Below the pieces are notes generated by a model, which was given only the letters and a program-made list of their open reading frames with translations, was not told the origin of the DNA and made no database searches. Positions 8,826-19,927 of a stretch of DNA of 64,000 nucleotides are shown here, one piece after another; within the stretch, counting starts at the first letter, position 1; every line of letters starts with the position of its first letter. Both the position numbers and the translations under genes were made by a program. Origin of the DNA: Coix lacryma-jobi var. lacryma-jobi (taxonomy: Eukaryota > Streptophyta > Magnoliopsida > Poales > Poaceae). The stretch lies in contig CM019823.1 in assembly GCA_009763385.1 (NCBI GenBank), forward strand, positions 40,234,444-40,298,443, in the 5' to 3' direction.

Positions 8826-10900
8826 TATCTATATATAAGATCAAAAGTTTTTCTTTCTTTCTTCTTTCCTTTTTTTGCGAAAAAAGAGAAGTAACGTAAC
8901 AAATATAATATTATACAATTACTAACTAAGAATAATTCAGTTGGTTATGATAATTATTTTAGGACCGAATGATACTATTCTTTACATGATAGTCGATGTG
9001 CATGTTTATAACGAGTTATATATGATTATGTTGATAACGAGTTATATACGATGACTTTGACAATCTCAAGATTTATGTTCTCTTTCTACAAACTGCGTTG
9101 ATCTCAAAGCAATCAAGCTAACTATTAATTTATTAATGTTTTTTCCTCCTGGGTCCCGCTTGGTCCTGGCCCGTCCAGACTCACCCCCCGTGCTCTGTTT
9201 TCAGCCCAATCTCATCTCTTCTTTGATTCCCTTGTTTGGTCTTCGGTGCCCGTTCCAAGCGTTTCTGCGTAAAGGTTCTGACTCCCGCCAGGAGCTCGCC
9301 GCTGCCTCCGCCCTCCTCGTTTTCGCGTGCCGGCAAATCCAATCCAGATTCCTCCTCACCCGATGATGCCCTCTGTTTAGATTCCTTACATGGTACTAGC
9401 CAATAAGGAGTGCGCCTCTTCGACACCTCCATGGCTCAATCTCCGTCATCGACGGTCGTCTGCGGCCGGCGACGCCTCCAGTAGCCACCTCCTGGATCGA
9501 TCTTGACTCTTTCCGTTTGTTTAGCGCTTTGCCATTAGAGTACCCGTACTCTTCAACCTCTATATTCATCCTCTAAAAGGAATATTTCATCCTATTCATC
9601 ACAAAATATACAGTTCTTCCGCACTCATTCATACTCTATCGCATCCTCTATACCAACTACCATATATTTTATTCAACCAATCCAACTACCATCTCCTCTC
9701 TCTCTCCTCATTTTTCTTTTTTTCCTCCTCCTTCTTCTCCGCCCGACACTCCTCTTCTTCTCCGCCTGCCGCCCGCCACTCCTCTTCTTCCTCCGCTTCC
9801 TTCACGGCGAGCTTGCCCTCCATGGCGAGCGCGCGGCCAGATCCGGCCCCGGCGCGGCCATGGCGCTCGCCTTCCTCTCCTCCCTCCCCTTCCTCGGCGG
9901 CGGGGCCATGGCGAGGGGGCCAACGCGCCGCCCCCTCTCTCCTCTTCTTCGTCCGCCTCCTTCACGCGCGCCGGATCCGGGCGGCCTCCATGGAGAGCTC
10001 GCCCTCCATGGCGTGCGCGCGGCCAGATCCGGCCCCGGCGCGGCCACGGCGAGGCGAGGCGGGCAGGCCCCGGCGCGGTCGGGCCACAGCGCGACGGGCG
10101 GGATCCGACCATGGCGCTAGCTCGCCCTCCTCTCCTCCCTCTCCTTCGTCGGTTGCGGGGCCATGGCCACGGCGGAGGCGGAGGCCGACGAGCAGCAGGC
10201 GGGCTCCTCTCTCCTCTTCTTCCTCCATCTTCTCTCTCCCCTTCTTGCGCGCGGCGGGAGCTCTTGCCCGTGGGGCCCACACCGTGTAGCGGGCTCCCTC
10301 TACCCCGCCATTTTTAGCGCTCCCCCGAGCGTAGCGCACGGGGTAGCGGCTCCCGCTGCGGCGCTTTTGGAACGCTAAACGCCGGCGTGGCGTTTACCGG
10401 CTCCGTTTACCGGAGCCCGGTGCGGATAGTCTTATGCGTGAGACATTCATCAATTTCGTGTAGATGATGGTTTGGACTTCATTTGGTCTGGTCGTCTGGA
10501 CATGGGGCTAGGTTTGGACGGGCTGGACCCAAACGGGACCGAGAAACATATAATTAAGAAAACATTTAATTAATTTTTATAAAGAGAATTATTTGAGCAG
10601 TTCTCCATTTCCTCGGTGCTCATAGATAGTGTGCATATATATATATATAGCAAATTTGGCATAGCGGTCAAGAGATGGAGGAAAGAGCGAACAGTGTGTG
10701 TTCGCAGTGGTAGCGGTGGTAAATAGGGGCGGCTCTATCACCGGAGCTACCAGGGCTCTAGTCCCTCCTACAACGACCGTGTCCATAGAGTCCCTCTATA
10801 AAATTTTAGTCATATAGAAGGTTACAAAGAGATTGAAGTAGAAGATAACGACACAAAAGGTGATTTAGACCTTAATTTTGCTAAAATAGTTTGAACTTAG
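8826..10900. other. Intergenic, including a GC-rich low-complexity block
   Basis: 8826-9520 is anonymous. From about 9530 the sequence turns CT-rich, then strongly GC-rich (9720-10420), with CTCCTCTTCTTCCTCC- and GCGCGGCC-type simple sequence. Long open frames on both strands encode Arg/Ala/Pro/Gly-rich products without any domain. 10440-10900 ends in a GGGGCGGCTCTATCACC piece (about 10727) whose partner seems to lie beyond the CACTA element. I see no convincing gene. Confidence 0.45.
9822..10060. repeat. Imperfect direct repeat in GC-rich block
   Basis: About 45 bases starting CCATGGCGAGCGCGCGGCCA (9822) recur starting CCATGGCGTGCGCGCGGCCA (about 10005), including the following GATCCGGCCCCGGCGCGGCC. 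The offset is about 183 bases. This is a local duplication. Confidence 0.7.
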
Positions 10901-10920
10901 CACTATGTCAGAAATGCTTA

Positions 10921-11190
10921 TTAGTGACGCGTCTAAAGAGTCATTAGTGACGCAGAAAACACGCGTCACTAATCTTGCGTCTGTGATAGTATAAGATTAG
11001 TGACGCGTAAAGACGCGTCACTGATAACCCATATCAGCGACGCGTCCAGCCAGGAAGCGTCACTGATAACCCATATCAGTGACGCGTCCAGCCAAGACGC
11101 GTCATTGATAACCCCTATCAGCGACGTGTCCAGCCAAGCCGCGTCACTGATATGGACCTTAACAGTGACACATTTCGCCAATACGCGTCA
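10921..11190. repeat. CACTA left subterminal repeat array
   Basis: About a dozen copies, in both orientations, of (A/C)GTGACGCGT or its complement ACGCGTCACTAAT, many arranged as short palindromes. In CACTA families such motifs are transposase-binding sites; that role here is inferred. Confidence 0.85.
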
Positions 11191-14062
11191 CTAATAGTAA
11201 TTTACAGAAACAAAAAAAAATAAAAATCTCTACCATGGTCCTACATTACACATATTACATCCATTTCATCAGTCAAATTCTTTACAGACTCCAAATTCTT
11301 TACAAACTCCAAATACAACTTATCTACAAAGCATCTGCTAGAAAAACCACAGCCTAGAAGATTTATAATCTAACAATAAATGAACATTACATAAGCTATA
11401 ACTACATGATTTCTAACAGTACGAAAGCTGCAACTACATTGGATAGGGTTGTGCATGAGATCCTGCAAAACCATTATAAACCAAAGTACAAATTTAGAAG
11501 TGCCACCAACAAAGAATACTCTAACAAGCAATAAGGTTTGAAGCTAACAATGTTCAAAAAGAAGGACAACATGAAATCGGCTTCTGCCAACTCAGTATGG
11601 ATGAGATCAGCCGCTACTACAAGGCCTATTGTCTAACTGCTACAACGCCTAGAGATGGACAACAAGAGCTGACCAGCTACTGATCCTAATTCACAATCAA
11701 AACCAAAAGAGAGCAGCAAGAGCCCTTTGTTTAATGGTTTAGCGAGACAAAATATATATTAGATAAGCAGCTCATAATTAACATAGATTTAACCATACAT
11801 TTCTCATAACAGTTAAGATGGATTCTTCTCATAATATATATTATAAGCAGCTCATAATTAACATGACCAGTTTTCAGTACATTGGTAATGCTAATCCAAA
11901 CTTCAAGCTTAATTTGCTGCTGGAAATCGATAAACAAGGAACCTCCCAGGATGATCCTCTGAACGGTTTAAAACTACAAGCAAAGAAAAAGTAGGACAGA
12001 TCACTCAAATTATATGTGTGTAGTTACTAAAAGGATCTCACCAGACACTAGTTGTAGGAGTTGCCTTACAAATTATATGTGGGTAGTTTCTAATTCTGAT
12101 AATCGCTGCATGTTGAGGCTCAACAAGTGGACATGCTTATTGATGATGGATCATACAAACAAACACAGAGATTCAGTTTGGACAGTATAGCAGGTTGTTG
12201 GGTTCATACAAGTTTTAGAAATAACAAGATAGTTAAATGTATATTCATAATTAGAGTGGTTTGAATTTACTATTAGTTCACTAACATTTAAGTTTTTATG
12301 ATCGGACAATATTTTCTAGAACTATTATCATACTATATAGGTACATTAATGGTTGATATGCATACGTTGCAAGTTGTACTGATTCAGCTAACTAAGAGGA
12401 TGACACAGGTTAACTATCTATTTTCAGCTAACTGATAGAGTAACCATTCAAGTAATTAAATTATTTGAGGCAAATATATTATAATAAGTTGTCATTCAAA
12501 TTTCAATCATACTCAGAACAACTAACATCAGAGACCAAATAACAGGATTATCCTTGTTAAATAATATGAAAATTAGTAATAGAGCTACACATCTGCTAGT
12601 GCACGAAGAATGGCTGTCCTACTATGCTTACTTTAATTTAATCAATGTAGAGGCAGGCTGAAGCCACCTAAGCAAGACAATTGAGGACATGGTCACTGGT
12701 GAGCAGCAGCATATAGAAATACACTCTAGGTTAAAATAAGGCCAATAGGCACATACCATTCAGATTTTAAGCTGAACCAAAACTGCTAACAAAGTAAAAA
12801 GAAGCATGTCAAATGATCATACCATGAATTCCAAAATAATAAGAACATATGTGTTGGTAATGTATTCCGAAACCACCTGCAATACTTAGGCGTACCTGAA
12901 CTCAGAAATGTTTGTTCAAATTCCATCAACCTGATTCGCCATAAGAACTGCACACCGTCTGAATATATCAACCTATAAAAAAAATAGAAAAACACTTCAG
13001 ATACGTCTGGTAAGAAAGAAACAGGTATTCTGCAAAGAATACAACCATGTAAGCAAAGAGGGGTACTGAAAATGTAAACGTTATGCATATGGCCAAAAGA
13101 TGAGAGCCCCAATCAGTGTCAGATCGGCAAAAACTTAAGAGCCAATAATTGAAACGATATGTACCACAATTAGTGTATATGTCGTACATGTAAGGTTGTA
13201 CCCCTTAATTCAGTCAAAACGAAGTTGGGAGAGATAGCAGCACGTGGATTTGGTCACGCCGGAGGGGTGGCATGGGCCGGCGTCCGGGGTGCAGGCACTA
13301 CGGCTTGCGGGCAACCTGACGATGCAGAGACAGAGGAGGGAGGACGACAACACCTGGATCTGCTCTTGTCGAAGGGCTCACGCGCGCCGACACCAGGATG
13401 CGACGCTAGGGTTTGCGACTTGCGAGTGGCCTAAGGATTAGGAGACGGAGGAGTTAGACATCTCAGTACGTGGATGTGCTCATACCGGAGGGCTCGCGCG
13501 CGTGCGCCGGCACCGATGCTGCTGCGGTGTTGCGTTGCTGGGAGCCATAGTTGAGATCGGCGGAGATGAATCGCGGTTGCGTTGTTGCACGGCGACGCCG
13601 CGGCGGCCGGAGGGCACAAGTGTGGCAGCGTTCCGATGGGGTCGCGTCGCAGCTGCCGACAAGTGCCGCTGAGATCCGCCGACGAGCAGCCGCCGCCGCA
13701 GAGATCCGGACGCACCGCTGTCCTGCTTGCCTCGGGAGAGACGATGTGTGAGAAAGAGAGCGAGAGAGAGGGAGGGGAAGAGAAGAGCCCGTCGTCACTC
13801 ACCCGCACGGTTGACGAAGGAGGGGGCCATCGGTGCGCCGGCCGCTAGGGCGTCGTCATCTCGGCCGCCGCCAAACCTCGGGAGAGACCACGAGGGAGAG
13901 CTGTACGGGGTTTTTTTTTTTTGCTTTTACGGTGAGGCAAGGGAAGAGCGTGAGATATTTGTGCAGACTACGTGGATAGGAATTTTCAGGAGACGTGGCT
14001 CGCTCGTGTCCACGGGAACATTTTCAGGGCGACGTGTCACCTTCGATTTGTCAAGGAGAATT

Positions 14063-14360
14063 CCCTCTCTCTAACACGTGGGCCATACCAAGACCATACC
14101 AAGACATTTCTTATTTGTGACGCGTGTTATGATTAAGAGTCACTAATATCTATAACTATCAGTGACCCGTCCTAGGAACACGCGTCACAAAACTTATCTG
14201 TGACTCATATTCCTCTCTCTAACACGTGGGCCATACCAAGACCATACCAAGACATTTCTTATTTGTGAGGCGTGTTATGATTAAGAGTCACTGATATCTA
14301 TAATTATCAGTGACCCGTCCTAGGAACACGCGTCACAAAACTTATCTGTGACTCATATTC
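14063..14360. repeat. 148-bp tandem duplication in the CACTA right end
   Basis: The block starting CTCTCTCTAACACGTGGGCC near 14064 is repeated at a 148-base offset with only a few substitutions. Each unit carries three or four GTGAC(C/G)CG motifs, so the duplication raises the motif count at this end. Confidence 0.85.
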
Positions 14361-14616
14361 TTACCTGCGTCACTAATAAGTCGATCTATCAGTGACTCGC
14401 CTCAGCAACACGCGTCACAATTTTTATCAGTGACGCGTGTTCTGTTCAAGAGTCACTGATACCCTGTTATTAGTGACGCGTCTTGGTCTCGGGGCATGGC
14501 CAACAGCTAACCAGTGACACGTCTCAAGAACCCGCGTCACTAATAGTTTATCTGTGACGCGTGTTGTTTCTAGGTCACAAATCAAGACGCCACTAATAAG
14601 CTTTTTTGGCATAGTG

Positions 14617-15175
14617 TAGCTCCCCTAAATTTTTATTCTAGATCCATCACCAGTGGTCAACGATGAACTACAGTAATATCCTACTACTACGTGTATGTAT
14701 GGGTGTTGATGAGTCGGCTCAGTGCACACTAAAATTAACCCGTACTACACACATGTATATATGCAAATTTGGCGTAATCAAGAGATGATGAAATCTGGAC
14801 CTGAAAGAGGAGGTTAACAGAGAAACTAGTTGCAGCAAGCGTGTACTCTCCAGATTACGTGGTTAGCATATCTCTCCAGATTTGGTCACGAAAAAGACAG
14901 CGGAATAATTAGTTCTAGCTGGCTACCGGAACCCGTATTAGGGTATTCATTCCGTTGACACCTGAACAGCCCACCATGGTCCGTGGGACAGGACAGCGTG
15001 CACCTACAGACTACTGTACAGTCGATCGATGGAACGGAAGCACACGAGTCCACCGTACGAGTACGACATGACCAAGCAGACGCACAGTGGCGCTATCACG
15101 CGAAGGAATCATGCGGTGGCTAGAGCCTAGAGGAAGAGAGTTCGCACAATTATTAGCGCTCGCCAGCCTTGTTTA
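14617..15175. other. Intergenic flank of the CACTA element
   Basis: Starts with a CCCTAAATTTTTATTCTAGA / ATCCATCACC piece that looks like the far end of the repeat interrupted by the CACTA element (near end at about 10727-10900). The segment about 14757-14795 resembles 10637-10675. No gene. Confidence 0.45.
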
Positions 15176-15316
15176 GATGCAGAAAAGTTATTTTTTTTTC
15201 TACTATAGCACTTTATTTTGTATTTAACAAATATTGTCTAATCATATGCTAACTAGGCTTAAAAGATTCGTCTCGTGATTTACAACTAATCTGTGCAATT
15301 CGTCTCGTGATTTACA
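15176..15316. repeat. MITE fragment left of the Sirevirus element
   Basis: GCCTTGTTTAGATGCAG, CTATAGCACTTTATTTTG and TAGGCTTAAAAGATTCGTC identify the same common grass MITE as at 4095 and 21622. The motif TTCGTCTCGTGATTTACA occurs twice in its last 55 bases, and the fragment stops abruptly at the LTR remnant. Confidence 0.7.
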
Positions 15317-16479
15317 GCGACTGTGACACTGTGCAAACCTGCACAGCGAACATCAGACGCTCCGTTGCTAACATCGGACGCTACAGGACCCTGCGTCCGA
15401 TGACCATGCAGAAATGTTCCACAGAGGCTCTGGCAGCATCGGACGCGTCCAATGGAAAGGCATCGGACGCTAACTAACCGTTGCAACACAGTGCTAGGCT
15501 GGCATCTAGCCGTTAAAGGAGCATCGGACGCGTCCGATGGTCGCGACTGCAGCGTCCGATGCTGCGCAGTCAGGACCATCTTGGGTGCCCAACGACTCTA
15601 TTTGCTTGGGGCTCTATATATACCCCCATGGCCGGCCAAAACAAGGTGGTTGGAGCTCAAGGAAGTGTACCAAGTGTATAGACACATATTTAGTTGCTCT
15701 AGCCACCAAAGTGCTCAAGTGATATACTAGGTGATTAGTGTATGTGCTTTGCGAAGTGCTTAAGCTAGTTAGACCACCACTTTGCGCTTGCTCTAGGTGT
15801 TAGGCCTAGTGTTTAGTGAGGTGAAAACCTCTCATCTACCGGTGCTTGCGCGCACCGTGGTTGTACATCGGCGGGGCTTGTAGTCTTGCGAGATCACACC
15901 AACCGAGTTTGTGGTGTGGCCGCCTCCGTGTACCGAAGGGAACAAGGCCCGCCGCGCTTCGGCTAGAAACTTGATAGTGAAGACGGCGGAGAGCATCCGG
16001 GAGATGTTTTGCTATGAGTGGCTTAACCGGATACCCACTTGAGAGTGGGAAGGCCCGGAGCTATCCACGGAGTTATCCGACCGGGAGCTTAGCCCTTGCG
16101 AGGGATTCCTTGCGAGGGGCTCCAACGAGGACTAGGGGGAAGCTTGCGCGTTTCTCGATACCTCGGTATAAATACCGGAGTCATCGACGGGGGTTTGCAT
16201 CTCTATCACACTCTTTAGCTTCCGCATTTACTTTGCTACCTTGTTTATGCGCTTTACCTTTCCTAGCTTACTCTTACTAGTTGATAGGTTTGGAAACTAG
16301 GTTGCATAACTCCTTTTGCGGTAGAGATAGCAAACACACTTAGCAAAACCTTAGTTGCACATTAGATAGTTTACTTTCTTGCATAAGTTTTGCTTAGGTG
16401 GAAATTAGAGGCCATAGTTTAGAGAAGAAAGTTTTAAGTTGCCTAATTCACCCCACTCTTAGGCGTCACGGTCCTTTCA
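15317..16479 (+). repeat. 5' LTR, 5'-truncated
   Basis: Matches 20317-21479 at a constant offset of 5000 bases at both ends, so it lacks the first 389 bases of the full LTR. It ends GTCCTTTCA next to the primer-binding site. CATCGGACGC-type motifs cluster at 15350-15570, just upstream of a TATATATA box (about 15616). Confidence 0.9.
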
Positions 16480-16481
16480 AT

Positions 16482-16494
16482 TGGTATCAGAGCC
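16482..16494 (+). other. Primer-binding site (tRNA-Met type)
   Basis: TGGTATCAGAGCC begins two bases after the LTR end, matching the 3' end of plant initiator tRNA-Met, the usual primer for copia and many gypsy elements. Confidence 0.9.
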
Positions 16495-16538
16495 GGTTGG
16501 CTCCCTTGTGGACTCTTGGCTTTATCGCCTTCGAGCCG

Positions 16539-18685
16539 ATGGATATCTCTAGGCCTCCACACTTTGACGGCACTAACTTCCCTTACTCTAGTGCTAGGAT
16601 GGCTTGCTTTTTAGAAGCCGTTGATCTAGGTGTTTGGAGAGTCACCCGCGATGGGATGTAACCCATTAAGAATCCTGAGAAGCCTACCGCGGGTGATGAA
16701 AAAGAAATTCATCTTAATGCTAGAGCTAAAAATTGCTTGTTTGAATCTATTAGCATGGATGCCTTTAACCAAGTTTTTACTTTGCAAACATCTCATGAAA
16801 TTTGGTTAAAACTACATGAGCTCCATGATGGTACAAGTAATGTACGTGAGCAAAAAACATCACCTAACTAAAACAAGCTATGATTCCTTTAAAATGAATG
16901 ATAATGAGCTTGTTCGTGATATGTATTCTCGGTTGAATCTAATTATCAATGAGCTCCATTCTATAGGATTTACAAAGCTAGGTGATGCGGATATTGTGAG
17001 GAAGATCATCTTCGTGCTTCCAAAGAACAAATATGCAACCATCATCACCATCCTCCACAACATGGAGGACTTGAGCACCATGACCCCGACCATTTTCATT
17101 GGCAAATTGGTGGCATTTGAGATGTCACGCAAGATGGGTCAAGAAGAAGCCACTTCATCAAGCAAAGACATTGCTCTCACATGTGCGCACAAAAAGATGA
17201 AGGGCAAAAAGCAAGTTGAGACAAGCTCAAGTTCCTCAAGTGAAGAAGAGGATGATAAAGATGAAGAATCAAGTGATGATCAAGCCTCCACCTCATCCAA
17301 CTCCTCTTTAGATGAAGAAGAAACAATCAAGCTTATGAAAGGAGTGAAGAGGATGATCCGCAAGCTCAATGTCAAGGGTGTGCCCATCACCATAGAAGAT
17401 TGCCTCTTCACCAATCAAAGAAGAGAGCAAAGAAAAAAAGGATGCTATAGATGTGGCAAGATAGGGCACTTTGTGGAAGATTGTCCAAAACAAAAGCCCA
17501 CACCCAACGACAAGAAAAAGAAGGGATGCAAGGCCAAAGCTCTCACCACCATCAAGACATGGGATGATTCATCAAGTGATGATGAAGCCCATCACAAGAA
17601 GCATGGCCGCAAGCACTCATCATCAAGCTCCTCACGTATGTGCCTTATGGCACGAGGTAACTCAAGCTCTATCTCTAGTAATAGTGATAGTGATAGTGAT
17701 GATGAGATACCTTCTTATAATGAACTTGTGCAAGATAATCTCAATTATGCTAAAGCTTGTACTAGTCAACAAAAGAAAATCAATGCTTTAAAAGAAAAAT
17801 TAGATAGCTCTCAACAAGCCTACAATGATATGCTTGAACAATATGAAATCTTTTCAAATTTGAATGTTGAATTATCTAACAAAATTGAGAAACTTGAGGC
17901 TAGTACAAGCACATGTGATAGCACAAGTAATGATGAGAAACTTGTTAAGAAAAATGAAAAACTAAAAGCAAAGTTAGCTAGCACACAAGATGCTTACAAA
18001 AGTTTGCTTGCTAAAATGGAAATTACGTGCAAGCATTGTGATGAGCTAACTAACAAAGTTGCTAATCTTGAAACCATCGGAGCAAACCCCACCGAGGCAC
18101 CTAAAATTGAGAAAAACAATCTTTAATATACCTAAAAAGGATGCCTCTACTTCTTTCTTTGATTTACTTGATTTAGACTCACCCATGTGCAAACAAGCTT
18201 GTGTTGAGAATGTCATTGTAGAAACATGTGCACAAGAAGTTGCAATGGAGAATGAGCTACTAAAGCAAGAAGTGGCTCGCCTCACCAAGGACTTGACTCA
18301 AGCAAAAGGCAAATCAAAGCAAACCCAAACTCATCAAGATAACACCGTCAAGGGAGTGAAGAAGCTTGATGAGGAGCAAATCGTGGTTTGTTATATTTGC
18401 CACAAGGAAGGACACAAGTCCTATGAGTGCAAGGTGAAGCATGGGGGAGAAAAGAAGAAAGAGAAAAACAAAAGACAAACAAGCAAGCTCTCCAACACCT
18501 ACACCAACAAGGTGAACAAGAAGGCCACCACACCTTATCTTTTGAAAAAGAAGAAGAATGATAAGGTGGTGGCCATCAAGGTGAACAAGCAAGCCAACAA
18601 TGGAGCCAAACGCATTTGGGTGCCTAAGGATATTATTTCAACCATGAAGAGCACCAAAAAGGTTTGGGTCCCGAAAGGGAAGTGA
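16539..18685 (+). pseudogene. Sirevirus gag (disrupted)
   Basis: Nucleocapsid/coat polyprotein of a Ty1/copia element. Translation starts MDISRPPHFDGTNFPYSSAR (16539) and meets TAA at 16659. The conserved UBN2-like segment (HEIWLKLHELHDGTS, then SYDSFKMNDNELVRDMYSRL) continues but changes frame in a run of six A near 16852. The main open part (16816-18126) has Ser/Glu/Asp-rich stretches, a CX2CX4HX4C knuckle (17443-17484, CYRCGKIGHF) and a long Lys/Glu coiled coil. A second frame change near 18100 leads to 18059-18685, which has another CCHC knuckle (18389-18430, CYICHKEGHK) and a basic tail ending near KKVWVPKGK. The gene is dead as shown. The A-run frameshift could also be a consensus error. 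Confidence 0.85.
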
Positions 18686-19927
18686 GTTGTCAAATGGACA
18701 ACGGGGGATTTGGAGACTTGGCAAAGTTTTGGGTGCATATCATGGGGTGCATCACATTGGATCATGTCATTGCCAAAGCATGTTAGTGGGTACTATGAAC
18801 CCAAGTTCCCCTCCCATGTTAGGTAACTAGATTTAAATTCTTGCAATTACTTTCAATTAGTATAATTTCTTGCAATTACTTTTAGCATCTAGTTCCTTCA
18901 TTGCCTATGTTTGCATTGGTATGATCATATCTTTTGTCATGCAAATTAGGCTTATCATATGGTAGTTTTGCTCGGTATCACTTACATTCTTGGAGCAATT
19001 CTACATGGTCTTAATTGGTTAGAAGCACGACACATAGCTTCTTTTAATTTGTATTTATCTTATATGTGCCAAAGTCAAATTATAGATAAACTACCCCGAT
19101 TACCATCTTCAATTGATGTCACACTTCTTGTGATGTCAATATAGAAATTGGTAGTTTGACCTTACAAGTCAATGTCCATGTATCCTACAAGTAATTCAAA
19201 CTTGTATGCAAACTTTTAGGGGGAGTTTACTCTACAATTTGGAAGCTTTGAGACTAAACACTACTTTCAAGATATCTTGTGTGTAGTAGTCTCATTGCAA
19301 GGAAAATGGAGTTCTTGGAGACAAGCATCATGTATGGTGATAATCCAATTGGCATCTACATGTGGTATTCCTAACCGATATCATTATGTTGATTTCATTT
19401 TGATATTCTTATATGCTCTCTCCATGCATTATATAGATTAAACTCCTTTATGCTTTAATTTGTCGGTTATGCATATGCTTTTGACTTACATCATATGTAT
19501 GCATATACTTAGGGGGAGTTTTAGCTTATATAATGTTTCCTCTCTTAAGCTTTAATGTCTTCCTTTTCGGTGTTTGATTCCAAAGGGGGAGAAATTTGTA
19601 GGACCAAAATCAAGCCCAAACTAAAACAAACAAAATAACCAAAATCAAATTTTCAAAAATTCTATGGTTATTTTCATGGGAATGGTTCAAAAAGAGAGGA
19701 AGTGATTTATGGAGTTAGGGGGAGTCTTAATCCATAAAGTAACACAGTGAGACTCTATGGTAAGGGCAAGATATGTTAGATTAAATATGTTCCAATTTGA
19801 TATCTTTTAAACAACATATGATCTTGCCTTTGCATTGCATCCTAGCAAGTAGATTGCATTTTAAATTGTGTATCTATTATTTGCTTGTGTTGGTCGTGTT
19901 GTCATCAATCACCAAAAAGGGGGAGAT
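18686..19927 (+). other. Pol-less 3' spacer with multiple polypurine tracts
   Basis: Holds GGGGGAG tracts near 19218, 19510, 19584, 19717 and immediately before the LTR (about 19913-19927). Repeated purine tracts are a known Sirevirus trait. A scrap encoding GASHWIMSLPKHVSG (about 18750-18795) may be the vestige of the pol start. Otherwise no coding sequence is recognised. Confidence 0.75.

Larger units (their letters stand above)
10901..14616. mobile_element. Complete non-autonomous CACTA (En/Spm) element
   Basis: 3716 bp. The left end CACTATGTCAGAAATGCTTATT and the right end (reverse complement) CACTATGCCAAAAAAGCTTATT form a 22-bp terminal repeat. A 3-bp duplication TAG flanks it (10898-10900 and 14617-14619), as known for CACTA elements. 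Subterminal arrays of GTGACGCG-like motifs occupy about 10921-11190 and 14110-14590. The interior (11200-13200 AT-rich, 13200-13900 GC-rich) has only short frames, and I recognise neither the TNP2-type transposase nor any captured gene. It must depend on a transposase in trans. Confidence 0.9.

Noticed and set aside
9708..10280. Open frame of 190 codons on the minus strand
   Set aside because: Composition is only Arg/Gly/Ala/Pro/Glu from GC-rich simple sequence; an opposite-strand frame is equally open, and no domain or splice context is seen.
12786..13112. Minus-strand frame inside the CACTA element as a possible gene
   Set aside because: Phe/Cys/Leu-rich reading of AT-rich sequence, no homology that I recognise, no splice structure.
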